Shown here one piece after another: positions 36,852-45,802 of a stretch of DNA of 64,000 bases (its first letter is position 1; each line of letters opens with the position of its first letter). The notes under the pieces were generated by a model. The model had not been told where the DNA came from, did no database searches, and saw nothing but the letters and a program-made list of their open reading frames with translations. The DNA is from an uncultured bacterium (GTDB lineage Bacteria; Bacteroidota; Bacteroidia; Bacteroidales; Bacteroidaceae). The DNA lies in assembly GCA_905216095.1 (NCBI GenBank), contig CAJMSQ010000009.1:1-64000 (forward strand). The letters run 5' to 3'. The position numbers were made by a program, and so were the translations under genes.

Positions 36852-37940
36852 ATGGAACAGAAAGATTTGCAGCAGATTGTCGGCATGTTCGACATCGAAG
36901 GTGTGGTTTCGGAAGTGAAACCCCTCGGAAACGGACTGATTAATACCACCTACAAGGTCTGCACCGAAGGCGATGCCCCCGAATATGTGCTCCAGCACGT
37001 CAATAACGCCATCTTCCCCGACGTGGAGATGCTCATGGGCAACATCGTGGCTGTGACCAATCACATCCGCGCCAAGTATGAGAAGGACGGCGTGGCCGAC
37101 ATCGACCGCAAGGTGCTGCGCTTCGTGCCCGCAAAGGACGGCAAGTATTTCCACTTCGACGGCGAGAAATACTGGCGTGTCATGGTATTCATTCCCGACA
37201 CCATCTCGCAGAGCGCCGTTACGCCCGAAAGTTCCTACATCGTGGGCGAGACCTTCGGCAACTTCCAGGCCATGCTGGCCGACATCCCCGTAGAGCTGGG
37301 CGAGACCATCAAGGATTTCCACAACATGGAGTTCCGTCTGCAGCAGCTCCGCGAGGCCGTGGCCGAAAACAAGGCCGGACGCCTCGAAAAGGTGCAGTGG
37401 CTCGTGGACGAGCTTGAAAAACGCGCCGAAGAGATGTGCAAGGGCGAGCGTCTGCACCGCGAGGGCAAGCTGCCCAAGCGTATCTGTCACTGCGATACGA
37501 AGGTGGACAACATCCTCTTCGACCGCGACGGCAAGGTGCTGTGCGTCATCGACCTCGATACGGTCATGCCCAACTATGTCTTCTCCGATTTCGGCGATTT
37601 CCTGCGTTCGGCCGCCAACACGGGTAAGGAAGACGACAAGGACTTGGACAACGTGAACTTCAACATGGACATCTTCAAGGCATTCACCGAAGGTTACCTC
37701 AAGTCGGCACGTTGCTTCCTCACTCCGCTCGAAATAGAAAATCTGCCCTATGCCGCCGCGCTCTTCCCCTACATGCAGACGGTGCGCTTCCTGGCCGACT
37801 ACATCAACGGAGACACCTACTATAAGACACAATACGCAGAGCACAACCTGGTACGCTCCGAGGCGCAGTTCAAACTCCTTCAGAGCGTGGAGGCCCACCA
37901 GGCGGAAATGCAGGCCTTCATTGCCGAACAGCTGGCATAA
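36852..37940 (+). CDS. Aminoglycoside-phosphotransferase-fold sugar kinase, NahK-like
   Basis: Predicted 362-residue cytoplasmic kinase. The catalytic block RICHCDTKVDNILFD with VIDLDTVMPNYVFSDFGDFL (about residues 212-253) is the form typical of N-acetylhexosamine 1-kinases, in which Asp of HCDTK is the catalytic base and the Asp of IDLD binds metal. LGNGLINTTYKV (about residues 26-37) forms the nucleotide loop. Such kinases make GlcNAc/GalNAc 1-phosphate, which an NDP-sugar pyrophosphorylase can then use; a candidate pyrophosphorylase is at 16.4 kb. It is transcribed alone from its own promoter. The exact sugar is not predictable. Confidence 0.82.
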   Translation: MEQKDLQQIVGMFDIEGVVSEVKPLGNGLINTTYKVCTEGDAPEYVLQHVNNAIFPDVEMLMGNIVAVTNHIRAKYEKDGVADIDRKVLRFVPAKDGKYFHFDGEKYWRVMVFIPDTISQSAVTPESSYIVGETFGNFQAMLADIPVELGETIKDFHNMEFRLQQLREAVAENKAGRLEKVQWLVDELEKRAEEMCKGERLHREGKLPKRICHCDTKVDNILFDRDGKVLCVIDLDTVMPNYVFSDFGDFLRSAANTGKEDDKDLDNVNFNMDIFKAFTEGYLKSARCFLTPLEIENLPYAAALFPYMQTVRFLADYINGDTYYKTQYAEHNLVRSEAQFKLLQSVEAHQAEMQAFIAEQLA

Positions 37941-38135
37941 GCCTGTGTGCGGCGGCCGGCGGCCTGCGTACGCCGATGCCGCGGTATGAATGAACGGGAC
38001 GCACGCCTGCGACGGCCGGAATGCCGTTTACGGGCGTGCGTCTCCGTCTTTTTCTTCGGCACACGCCGTGCCCTCCCGTACGGATGCCTCCTGCGCCGGC
38101 GTAACGGAGGATCGCGCGCGTGCGCGTATATAATA

Positions 38136-39308
38136 ATGGTGTCGATGGACCTTTTGTACAGAATGTTGCACAGGCTTCGTGCCGGGAATTTGTGCTACCG
38201 GCTGCTCTCGCCCGTAGCGCACGGCCGCGTATCCTGCGCTACGGCCGACGTGGATGCGGCCCTGCGGCGGCTGGCAGCCCTCTCGCCCGATGCGGGTCGC
38301 AGTTGCCTGCACGCCAATGCCGTGTGCGCTCCGGAACATGACCTGACCGTAATCGTTCCGGCCTATAATGCGGAGAAATACCTGGCGGACTGTCTGGACT
38401 CCGTGCTGGAGCAGCGCACGCGTCACAGTGTCCGTGTCGTCGTGGTCGATGACGGTTCGACCGACCGCACGCCCCGTCTGCTCGAAACCTATTCCCGGCG
38501 CGACGACATTATGGTCATCACGCAGCGTAACGGCGGATTGTCCGCCGCACGCAATGCCGCGCTTGCCCGCCTGCGGGGACGTTACGTCATGTTCCTCGAT
38601 GCGGACGACCGGCTGCTGCCCGGTGTCGTCGATGCGCTCATGGACAAGGCGCTGGCCCTCAACGCCGACATCGTGGAAGGCGGAATGGAACGTTTTGATG
38701 ACGGCGGCCGCGTGTGGATGTGCGGGAAGCCTGTCGCGCAGGACAACGTCTCGGCCGCTTCCCTGTCGGGCTATGCCTGCGGAAAAGTCTATAAGTCGCA
38801 GCTGTTCGCCGACGTGCAATTCCCCGTCGGCTATTGGTTCGAAGACACACTGGGCCCTTACGTAGTTTATCCCCGTGCGGTGCGCCGGGCCGTGGTTTCG
38901 GCCGTCGTCTATGCCTACCGCAACAATCCGACCGGCATCAGCCACCGCTCGCACGGCAATCCCCGGGTGCTGGATGCCTTGTGGGTGACGCGGTGTATGC
39001 TGGCCGACAGCCGCAGCCTGGGCATCCGTCATGATACTGCCTTTCTCGATATGGTTCTGACGGACCTGCGAAACACGTATTGCCGGGTGACGAGCCTGCG
39101 AAACCGTCATGTGTCGCGCGACCTCTTTGTCGCGTTGTGCGGTCTGCTGCGGGAGCATTTCCCGGCCGCATCGTCCGGCAGACCGTCCGCATTGTCTGAA
39201 AAGAATTCTGTATTGACCGCCGATGCGTCCCTGCGTCCGTTGGAAGCGTCCCTGCGCAACGGCGACTTTGCGGCCTTCCGCCTGTACTGTTATTGCTTCC
39301 CGATGTGA
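38136..39308 (+). CDS. Glycosyltransferase family 2 protein
   Basis: Predicted 390-residue GT-A fold glycosyltransferase, probably acting on a surface polysaccharide or lipid. The nucleotide-sugar site is clear: DLTVIVPAYNAEKYLADCLD (about residues 69-88), VVVDDGSTDRTPRLLE, NGGLSAARNAAL and the metal-binding DxD in YVMFLDADDRLLPG (about residues 151-164). The first 65 residues are not typical and may bind a partner. The start at 38136 (MVSMDLLYRML, after a TATATAATA stretch) is chosen; ATG 38145 is an alternative and the upstream open frame is GC-rich noise. No other glycan genes are adjacent. Confidence 0.85.
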   Translation: MVSMDLLYRMLHRLRAGNLCYRLLSPVAHGRVSCATADVDAALRRLAALSPDAGRSCLHANAVCAPEHDLTVIVPAYNAEKYLADCLDSVLEQRTRHSVRVVVVDDGSTDRTPRLLETYSRRDDIMVITQRNGGLSAARNAALARLRGRYVMFLDADDRLLPGVVDALMDKALALNADIVEGGMERFDDGGRVWMCGKPVAQDNVSAASLSGYACGKVYKSQLFADVQFPVGYWFEDTLGPYVVYPRAVRRAVVSAVVYAYRNNPTGISHRSHGNPRVLDALWVTRCMLADSRSLGIRHDTAFLDMVLTDLRNTYCRVTSLRNRHVSRDLFVALCGLLREHFPAASSGRPSALSEKNSVLTADASLRPLEASLRNGDFAAFRLYCYCFPM

Positions 39309-39324
39309 TTTCCGGATATATACG

Positions 39325-39364
39325 AAAAAGTCCCTTTGCGTAACGTGTTACTACAAAGGGACTT
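39325..39364 (-). terminator. Terminator of the tRNA-Gly/tRNA-Leu transcript
   Basis: An 11-base perfect stem (AAGTCCCTTTG 39329-39339 with CAAAGGGACTT 39354-39364). On the minus strand it is followed by TTTTTCG. Confidence 0.8.
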
Positions 39365-39367
39365 CTG

Positions 39368-39453
39368 TACTCGAAGCGGGACTTGAACCCGCACAGCCAT
39401 CACTGGCCAAAGGATTTTAAGTCCTTCGTGTCTACCGATTCCACCATTCGAGC
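39368..39453 (-). tRNA. tRNA-Leu (TAA)
   Basis: On the minus strand: acceptor GCTCGAA/TTCGAGT, long class II variable arm (TTTGGCCAGTGATGGCTGT), anticodon stem AGGA/TCCT around loop CTTAAAA (anticodon TAA), T arm GCGGG-TTCAAGT-CCCGC. 86 bases with discriminator A and no encoded CCA. Confidence 0.93.
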
Positions 39454-39468
39454 AGTGTTAGGATGGGG

Positions 39469-39541
39469 AGCGGAAAACGAGACTCGAACTCGCGACCCCA
39501 ACCTTGGCAAGGTTGTGCTCTACCAACTGAGCTATTTCCGC
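39469..39541 (-). tRNA. tRNA-Gly (GCC)
   Basis: On the minus strand: acceptor GCGGAAA/TTTCCGC, D arm GCTCAGTTGGTAGAGC, anticodon stem CAACC/GGTTG around TTGCCAA (anticodon GCC), T arm GCGAG-TTCGAGT-CTCGT, discriminator T. It lies 15 bases upstream of tRNA-Leu in the same transcript. Confidence 0.93.
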
Positions 39542-39569
39542 AGACAAGGACATGTGCTGTCTTCGGGTG

Positions 39570-39600
39570 CAAATATACGGATTAATTGCAGCCCGACAAA
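39570..39600 (-). promoter_or_regulatory. Promoter of the tRNA-Gly/tRNA-Leu transcript
   Basis: On the minus strand TTTG (39600-39597), 19 bases, then TATATTTG (39577-39570), followed by CACCCGAAG, the same start sequence as at tRNA-Met and close to tRNA-Gln. Confidence 0.85.
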
Positions 39601-39645
39601 ATTTTCTTTGTGTAAATCCCGTATCCGTAGGCGGCTTCCGCATTT

Positions 39646-40206
39646 TCAATTCCGTATGAGCAGTAAATCTGTGCCCGAATTGTAAGTGACGGGGTAGCGG
39701 TACAGGCCGCGTCCGCCCTCGCCGGCAGTGACGATGCCGCCGTTGTTGAGGCCGTAGTGCCGCTTGCATCGTCCGCACACCGCGTAGGTGCTTTGTAGCG
39801 TGAGGCTACGCTGCACCGCGTCCGTGCTGTAACAGTTCGGGCACACGAGTTCGAAAGCTATGTTGTAGAAATTCCCGTTCAGGTCGGGGATGTTCGGCAT
39901 TCCCACGATGAAACCGCTGACGCACTCGGGAGTCCCGTACTGGTCGATGGCGGTTGGGGTGTAGACAAACGGATTTCCGTCGCCTGTGTCGAAGATGTAT
40001 TTTCCGTTGGAAAAGGATATGGTGCAGAACATGCCCGGACTGTTGAGGGCGGCGCGCAGCCCCGGAACCTGTGTGACGGGCGAAAACCGGAAGAAGGCCC
40101 GGATGTTGGCGTAGAGGCTCTCCACTTCGTCGGCGCAGGCTGCGGTCAGCGCGCACAGCAACAGGCTCAGCGCGCAGTAGCGGACTTTCCGGCGCGCGGC
40201 CTTCAT
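39646..40206 (-). CDS. Lipoprotein with Rieske-like fold pattern but CxxC/CxxC ligands
   Basis: Predicted 186-residue lipoprotein. The signal MKAARRKVRYCALSLLLCAL with lipobox LTAAC (lipid Cys24 region) defines the start at 40206; a longer frame would overlap the argH end. The C-terminal half has FELVCPNC (about residues 120-127) and YAVCGRCKRHYGLNNGGIVT (about 145-164), then GRGLYRYPVTYN. The order of two metal loops followed by a glycine-rich turn and LYRYPV resembles a Rieske domain, but the Rieske Cys-His pairs are replaced by Cys-Cys pairs, which would bind zinc or a rubredoxin-type iron. No function is known. It directly follows argH but reads as a separate unit. Confidence 0.6.
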   Translation of the reverse strand: MKAARRKVRYCALSLLLCALTAACADEVESLYANIRAFFRFSPVTQVPGLRAALNSPGMFCTISFSNGKYIFDTGDGNPFVYTPTAIDQYGTPECVSGFIVGMPNIPDLNGNFYNIAFELVCPNCYSTDAVQRSLTLQSTYAVCGRCKRHYGLNNGGIVTAGEGGRGLYRYPVTYNSGTDLLLIRN

Positions 40207-40277
40207 GCGTCGGAAAAGTCCGGCCGGCTTCCCGGCATTTCTCCATGCGTGTGCAGTCATGTTTCGAGTGGCTGAGT

Positions 40278-41612
40278 TCATGCCTTGAGCAGGTCTTGTT
40301 CGGCCTGTTCTACTTTTTCGAATCCGAAGCCGGCGCATACGTCATCCATCAAGGCGCGTATGCGGTCGTTGCACAGGTTGCCCGCGCTGCCGGCGTGCGT
40401 GTGGCGGATTTCCTTGCACGGCTTGAACCGGCCGGCCTCGATGTCCAGTCCGACTTTCTTGTAGGCGTCGCGGAAAGGCATACCGTCTGCGGCGAGGCGG
40501 TTCACCTCTTCGACGGAGAACATGAGGTCGTAGCGCGGGTCGTCGAGGATGTGCTCGTTCACACGCATACGGCCGACGATGTAAGTTGCCATCTGCAGGC
40601 AGTCGATGAGCTGGTCGAACGCCGGGAGAAAGACTTCCTTTATCTCCTGCAGGTCGCGGAAGTAGCCGCAAGGCAGGTTGTTCATGATGAGCGTAATCTG
40701 TTGCGGCAGGGCCTGCAGTTTGTTGCAGCGGGCACGTATCAGCTCGAACACATCGGGGTTCTTCTTGTGCGGCATGATGGAGGAGCCTGTCGTACACTCG
40801 TCGGGCAACTTCACGAAACCGAAGTTCTGCGAGTTGAACATGCAGGCATCGAACGCCAGCTTGGCGACGGTTCCCGCTATGCCGGCGAGGGCGAAGGCCA
40901 CGTTGCGTTCGTTCTTGCCGCGGCCCATCTGGGCGTAGACCACGTTATAGTCCATCGAGTCGAAGCCCAGCAGTCGCGTCGTCATGTCGCGGTCGAGGGG
41001 GAACGACGAGCCGTAGCCTGCCGCCGAGCCCAGCGGGTTGCGGTTGGTCATGCGGTAGGCGGCCTGCAGCAGCAGCATGTCGTCGGTCAGGCTCTCGGCG
41101 TAGGCGCCGAACCAAAGGCCGAAGCTCGAAGGCATGGCCACCTGCAGGTGGGTGTATCCCGGCATGAGCACGTCGCGGTGGCTTTCGCTCTGCCGTTGCA
41201 GTTCGTCGAACAGCGCGCGCACGGCTTCGGCCACGCGGCGCAGGCTGTCGCGCGTGAACAGCTTGAGGTCCACCAGCACCTGGTCGTTGCGCGAGCGTCC
41301 GCTGTGTATCTTTTTGCCGACGTCGCCGAGGCTGCGTGTCAGCATCAGTTCGACTTGCGAGTGTACATCCTCGATGCCGTCCTCGATGACAAACTGTCCG
41401 CGTTCGCACAGGGCATATATGTTCTTCAGTTCCCGCAGCAGTGCGTCGAGTTCCTGCGGTTCGAGCAGTCCGATGGAGGCCAGCATCGTGATGTGTGCCA
41501 TGGAGCCGAGCACATCATAGCGGGCGAGATAAAGGTCAAGCTCTCTGTCGCGTCCGACGGTGAAGCGGTCGATTTCGTCGGCCACCTGTACTGATTTTTC
41601 CCAGAGTTTCAT
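40278..41612 (-). CDS. argH: Argininosuccinate lyase
   Basis: Predicted 444-residue cytoplasmic enzyme for the last step of arginine synthesis, splitting argininosuccinate into arginine and fumarate. Seen: the signature GSSIMPHKKNPDVFELIRA (about residues 268-286), with the mobile-loop catalytic serine, and HSGRSRNDQVLVDLKLFTRD (about 107-126), typical for the family. Start MKLWEKSVQVADEIDRFTVG is usual. No other arginine genes are near. The SRPBCC-like gene starts 41 bases upstream on the same strand and may share its transcript. Confidence 0.95.
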   Translation of the reverse strand: MKLWEKSVQVADEIDRFTVGRDRELDLYLARYDVLGSMAHITMLASIGLLEPQELDALLRELKNIYALCERGQFVIEDGIEDVHSQVELMLTRSLGDVGKKIHSGRSRNDQVLVDLKLFTRDSLRRVAEAVRALFDELQRQSESHRDVLMPGYTHLQVAMPSSFGLWFGAYAESLTDDMLLLQAAYRMTNRNPLGSAAGYGSSFPLDRDMTTRLLGFDSMDYNVVYAQMGRGKNERNVAFALAGIAGTVAKLAFDACMFNSQNFGFVKLPDECTTGSSIMPHKKNPDVFELIRARCNKLQALPQQITLIMNNLPCGYFRDLQEIKEVFLPAFDQLIDCLQMATYIVGRMRVNEHILDDPRYDLMFSVEEVNRLAADGMPFRDAYKKVGLDIEAGRFKPCKEIRHTHAGSAGNLCNDRIRALMDDVCAGFGFEKVEQAEQDLLKA

Positions 41613-41653
41613 GTCGTTATCCTTGTTTCGTTACGTAAAAGCGTGGCGTCCTG

Positions 41654-42124
41654 TCAGCGCATGACGGAGAAAAGTGTGGCGATGCCCTCGGCCGCCTGTT
41701 GCAGCGGCTTGCTGACCATGCCTTTCATGAACATGTTCACTTCTGCCCCTACGGTGACGCGCATTTTTGTGGCCTGTTCGCCCTCGGGCAGCAGTTGTAT
41801 CCACACGTAGACGGGGATGGGCGAACCCTCGCCGGCCAGCTTGATGCACTTGGGTGCGTCGCGTTCGACGATGACCAGCCGCAACGCGCCCACAGGCGTG
41901 CTGACGCTCAGCGAATCGGCGTCGAAGGTCATTTCCTTGAGGTACTTGCGGGCCTCTTCCAGCTTTTCGGAATCCACCTGCCCGGATATTTGTGACAGCG
42001 TATCGGGGTCGCTCATGCGGTCGCGCAGGGCCTGCAGGTTGCGCATGTCGGAAAAGCGATCGTAGACGACGTCCACGTTTTCGGCAATGTGTTTCACACT
42101 GCTTTCGTATTTGCTCAGACTCAT
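41654..42124 (-). CDS. SRPBCC-fold (polyketide cyclase-like) protein
   Basis: Predicted 156-residue cytoplasmic protein. The N-terminus YESSVKHIAENVDVVYDRFS with DMRNLQAL, and the C-terminus VNMFMKGMVSKPLQQAAEGI with LATLFSV-like ending, frame a beta-rich middle (LRLVIVERDAPKCIKLAGEG, VYVWIQLLP), the pattern of START/SRPBCC lipid- or ligand-binding proteins. Such proteins are common in Bacteroidota and have no assigned role. It has a good promoter with a CACACC-TATATATAA leader and lies upstream of argH on the same strand. Confidence 0.7.
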   Translation of the reverse strand: MSLSKYESSVKHIAENVDVVYDRFSDMRNLQALRDRMSDPDTLSQISGQVDSEKLEEARKYLKEMTFDADSLSVSTPVGALRLVIVERDAPKCIKLAGEGSPIPVYVWIQLLPEGEQATKMRVTVGAEVNMFMKGMVSKPLQQAAEGIATLFSVMR

Positions 42125-42167
42125 TTCCTATTATATATAATGGTGTGTAAATGTAATCTATCGGCTG

Positions 42168-42175
42168 CAAAGTTA
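42168..42175 (-). promoter_or_regulatory. -7 box for the SRPBCC-argH transcript
   Basis: On the minus strand TAACTTTG (42175-42168), followed by CAGCC and, before the ATG at 42124, by CACACCATTATATATAATAGG. Confidence 0.55.
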
Positions 42176-42338
42176 AGAGAAAAAGCCGAAAGAAGCCTTG
42201 TGCGATGCCCGTGAAGTGGAAAACACGCGTTTTTTTGACCGATTGGGGTAAATCCGACGCGCGGCCGACGGAAGAAAAATGCTTGAAAAACGGTGTTTCT
42301 ATCCTTTTGTTTTACAGTAAGATACGGATGCCGTTTCT

Positions 42339-42416
42339 TACATGTACATGTAGGAAAAACTACATGGCTTGTAGGACGAACTACATGGCTTGTAGTTTCA
42401 TCTACATGGCATGTAG
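42339..42416. repeat. CATGTAG-rich remnant of the dispersed repeat (copy E)
   Basis: Contains TACATGTACATGTAG and three CTACATGG(C/CT)TGTAG-like palindromes separated by short A/C-rich linkers, the inner part seen in copies C and D. The promoter-terminator half and both ends are missing. It lies in the 590-base gene-free space 42125-42717 between the SRPBCC gene and susC. Confidence 0.6.
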
Positions 42417-42611
42417 AAAATCGCCGGTGCCAGCCGTCCGTGAATGTCCCGTTCCGGAAAATGTTTTTTCAGGCCGGAAAGACTTCCTTCATGCCGGGGA
42501 ACGGTTACGTTTTACGGCATTTTTAAGGACTAAAATAACTTTTAGCAAAGAAGATATGCCTGCTTTTTTACATTTTATCAGTGAAAACTTAAATTTATTT
42601 TCTTTTAAGTG

Positions 42612-42641
42612 TTGCCGCGTGCGGATTAAGTCTTATATTTG
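42612..42641 (+). promoter_or_regulatory. Promoter of the SusC/D-type operon
   Basis: TTG 42612-42614, 19 bases, then TATATTTG 42634-42641 and GCAG. About 70 bases to the ATG at 42718. The sequence before it is AT-rich. Confidence 0.6.
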
Positions 42642-42717
42642 CAGTCTTAAACAAAGAAAAAAACTACTATTCTCCGCTTGCGGCGCATCTGTCTTTTTCT
42701 TCCAAAAAAGAAATCCT

Positions 42718-45700
42718 ATGAAATCCCGACTTCATTTTTCCTGCATCGTCGCATTCACCTTGTGGATGCTGACTCTCGTTGTTCCGCAAGCCGCATTTGC
42801 GCAGGCTGTCGAGGAATACGTGCTCACAGGCGTGGTGACCGACCCCGAAGCCAAGCCCCTGGCCGGCGCGAATGTGCGGATCAAGGGCACCACCTATGGT
42901 ACGCTGACCGATGAGAACGGCAAATACCAGCTGCGCGGCAAGTGGAAAAAAGGAAGCCTCGTCGTGTTCAGCTACATCGGCATGAAAAGCGTGCAGATGG
43001 AGTTCTTCGGGCAGAAAAAGCAGGACGCTGCGATGCAGGCCGACGCGGGTATGCTGAAGGAAGCGACGGTCACGGCCAACCAGAACATCAATGCCATCGA
43101 CCTGCGTGCTCGGTCGGGCGTGGTGCAGACCGTGGAAATGAAGCGGCTCATAGAGAAACCGATGATGGACATGTCGCTGGCGTTGCAGGGAAGCGTTCCG
43201 GGACTTATTGTCACCAATACCGGCGACCTGGGCTCCAAGCCCACCATCCGCATCCGCGGAAACTCGTCGCTGCGCAAGGGCGATGCCGCCAACGAACCCT
43301 TGTATGTGCTCGACGGAAAAGTCATTTCGTCGGACGCATTCATGACACTGAACCCACAGGATATCAAGGAAATAAAAGTATTAAAGGACGCGGCCGCCTG
43401 TGCCCTGTACGGCATAAAGGCTGCCAACGGCGTGCTCGAGATTACCTCGCAGCGCGGAACGACCGACGGCGGTGTCAGGGTGAGCTACAACTTCAATATG
43501 GGTGTCACCATGCGCGGCCGGCGCGGCGTGGAACTGATGGACACGGACGAAAAACTGGAGTTCGAACGCCGTCTCAAGAACGAAGCGGCGCCGGGATACC
43601 GTTACAGTGCGGACTACTTCCGTACCAAATATCCCAACGCCCCCAATCTGGACGCGATGATAGCCGACGGGCAGCACAAGCTCGATTCGCTGCGCACCAT
43701 CCATACGGACTGGTTCAAGGAACTGATACGCTGCAGCATGTACCAGCGCCATAACCTGAGTTTCAAGGGCGGCAACGAAAACACGGCCTATTACGTTTCG
43801 GCCAACTATACGAAGCAGGGCGGCGCGCTCCCGGGTAACGACACACAGCGGGCGACCGTGCGCATGAGTCTCGACCAGCAGTTGGGCCGGATTGGCGTCC
43901 TGTCGTTCAGTGTGGACGGAGGATATTCCGAAACGGACACTCCCACGGGTACGACCTACTCTCCGGCATCGCTTGTCTATAACCTGAATCCCTACGAGAA
44001 GCCTTCCGAGGGCGTGTTGTGGTCGTATCCGAACCGCACCTACCGCGATTTGCTGAACCAGTTTAGCGCAAAGTCGTCCGACAAGCGCGGAGGGTTCAGC
44101 GGAAGCATCAATCTTGACCCGATAGAGGGGCTCAATGTGGCGGCCGTGGCGGGTGTGGACTATCTGCTCGTCGAAGGGATGCAGTTCACCCCGGCTTCGT
44201 CCTACGAGGAGCAGCAGAGCGGTGAGCCGCAGGAAGCATTGGGCAAATTGAACAAATATAAGAACACGGTGGCCAACGTGTCGTCCAACATTCGCGCCAC
44301 GTACAACCGCGTGTTCGGTGAGAAACACGACCTTACGTTGAGTGCCAACATGGACTATTACCTGACAAACAACGACAATGTGTCCATCACCGGTTACGGC
44401 GTGGGCAACCACCCCTCGGCAGCCCTCATCAACCAGTCGCTCGAAGGGAACCGCAAGCCGGCGGTAGGCGCGCTCAAGGAGAAAACCACCCAGTTGGGCG
44501 TCGGACTCGTGGGTGGCTACACCTATAATAGCTTGTACGACGCCTTTGTCACTTACAAGTGGGACGCCTCGTCCGTCTTGCCCAAGGACAAACGCTGGAA
44601 CGGGGCGTGGGCCGTCGGCCTGGGATGGAGTCCGGGCAATTACGACTTTCTGAAATACAACAAGGTGCTCACCAACCTGAAACTGAAGGCGTCATACGGC
44701 GTGACGGCCAGCCTGGCCGGCGTGTCGGCAGCGTCTACCATAGGAACGTTCGCCTATTCCGACAACACGTATGGCAATCAGCGCCTGCTGGAACTGCTTG
44801 CCCTCTATAATACGGACCTGAAGCCGGAACAGACCACTTCCATCGACGCAGGTGTGTCGTTCGAACTCTTCGACCGGCTGACGATTGACTTCGGCTGGTA
44901 TCGCCGAGAGACGGCCGATGCCTTGCTGGACGTGCCTGTGCCGGCCTCCAACGGTTTCAACACCATGAAACGCAATATCGGTGTGTTGCGCAACGACGGT
45001 ATAGAACTGAGTGCCTCGATGAAAATCATCGACAACGACATATTCCGCTTCCGTCTGGGCGGTTCGTTCGCCTACAACAGCAATAAGGTGACCGACCTCT
45101 ATTTTACGGACAAGTTGTATGCCAGCGAGTCCTCGCTGATACCCGATTTCCAGATCGGAAAGGCATACGACATCGTCTATGGCCTGAAATCGCTGGGCAT
45201 AAACCCGCGTACGGGCCTGCCTGTGTTCGAGGGAGCGAACGGACGCGAGATTAATGCGACCGACCAGCTGACGCGCGAGGACTTTGTCGAACTGGGACAC
45301 AGCACTCCGCCCTATACCGGTACGATAAACGTGGCGCTTTCGTACCGCGACTTCGACTTGGATATGGATTTCTACTATGTGGCGGGCGGCGTGCGCCAAT
45401 ATAATTACACGTACGTGCGTGATGTGAGCACGGCCAACCAGAATGCCATCCACGGGCTGCTGGACAAGATGTGGTTCGAGCGCGGCGACATGGACAAAAT
45501 CTATTATTCTCCGTTCTATTCCTCGGCCGCCATCGAGACCCTGAGCTATCCCAACACCAACACGGTGGGCAAGAACAACTACCTGCGTCTGTCGATGCTC
45601 TCGCTCCGTTATCGCGTGCCGCAGAAGTTACTGACCCGCCGCTGCCCCTTTATCAAGTACGCCAACATTGCCCTGCAGGCTTCCAATCTCTTTACACTGA

Positions 45701-45789
45701 CCTCGTACAGCGAGTCCGACCCGGAGACAGGTGCGCTTGGTGCGGCCGTGCAGCCCGTTCTGACCCTGAATCTCAATGTCACGTTCTAA
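42718..45789 (+). CDS. SusC/RagA-type TonB-dependent outer-membrane transporter
   Basis: Predicted 1023-residue outer-membrane transporter. A signal peptide (MKSRLHFSCIVAFTLWMLTL to FAQ) is followed by a CarboxypepD_reg-like domain (YVLTGVVTDPEAKPLAGANV, residues 36-55), the plug (LYVLDGKVISSDAFMTLNPQ and IKVLKDAAACALYGIKAANG, typical SusC signatures) and a 22-strand barrel ending with aromatic residue F. The start at 42718 is set by the signal peptide. SusD follows 13 bases downstream. It imports a SusD-bound substrate using TonB energy; the absence of glycosidases and the presence of a protease and a ChaN/Tiki-like protein suggest peptide or haem rather than glycan. Confidence 0.93.
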   Translation: MKSRLHFSCIVAFTLWMLTLVVPQAAFAQAVEEYVLTGVVTDPEAKPLAGANVRIKGTTYGTLTDENGKYQLRGKWKKGSLVVFSYIGMKSVQMEFFGQKKQDAAMQADAGMLKEATVTANQNINAIDLRARSGVVQTVEMKRLIEKPMMDMSLALQGSVPGLIVTNTGDLGSKPTIRIRGNSSLRKGDAANEPLYVLDGKVISSDAFMTLNPQDIKEIKVLKDAAACALYGIKAANGVLEITSQRGTTDGGVRVSYNFNMGVTMRGRRGVELMDTDEKLEFERRLKNEAAPGYRYSADYFRTKYPNAPNLDAMIADGQHKLDSLRTIHTDWFKELIRCSMYQRHNLSFKGGNENTAYYVSANYTKQGGALPGNDTQRATVRMSLDQQLGRIGVLSFSVDGGYSETDTPTGTTYSPASLVYNLNPYEKPSEGVLWSYPNRTYRDLLNQFSAKSSDKRGGFSGSINLDPIEGLNVAAVAGVDYLLVEGMQFTPASSYEEQQSGEPQEALGKLNKYKNTVANVSSNIRATYNRVFGEKHDLTLSANMDYYLTNNDNVSITGYGVGNHPSAALINQSLEGNRKPAVGALKEKTTQLGVGLVGGYTYNSLYDAFVTYKWDASSVLPKDKRWNGAWAVGLGWSPGNYDFLKYNKVLTNLKLKASYGVTASLAGVSAASTIGTFAYSDNTYGNQRLLELLALYNTDLKPEQTTSIDAGVSFELFDRLTIDFGWYRRETADALLDVPVPASNGFNTMKRNIGVLRNDGIELSASMKIIDNDIFRFRLGGSFAYNSNKVTDLYFTDKLYASESSLIPDFQIGKAYDIVYGLKSLGINPRTGLPVFEGANGREINATDQLTREDFVELGHSTPPYTGTINVALSYRDFDLDMDFYYVAGGVRQYNYTYVRDVSTANQNAIHGLLDKMWFERGDMDKIYYSPFYSSAAIETLSYPNTNTVGKNNYLRLSMLSLRYRVPQKLLTRRCPFIKYANIALQASNLFTLTSYSESDPETGALGAAVQPVLTLNLNVTF

Positions 45790-45802
45790 TATCCGTCTTC
45801 TC

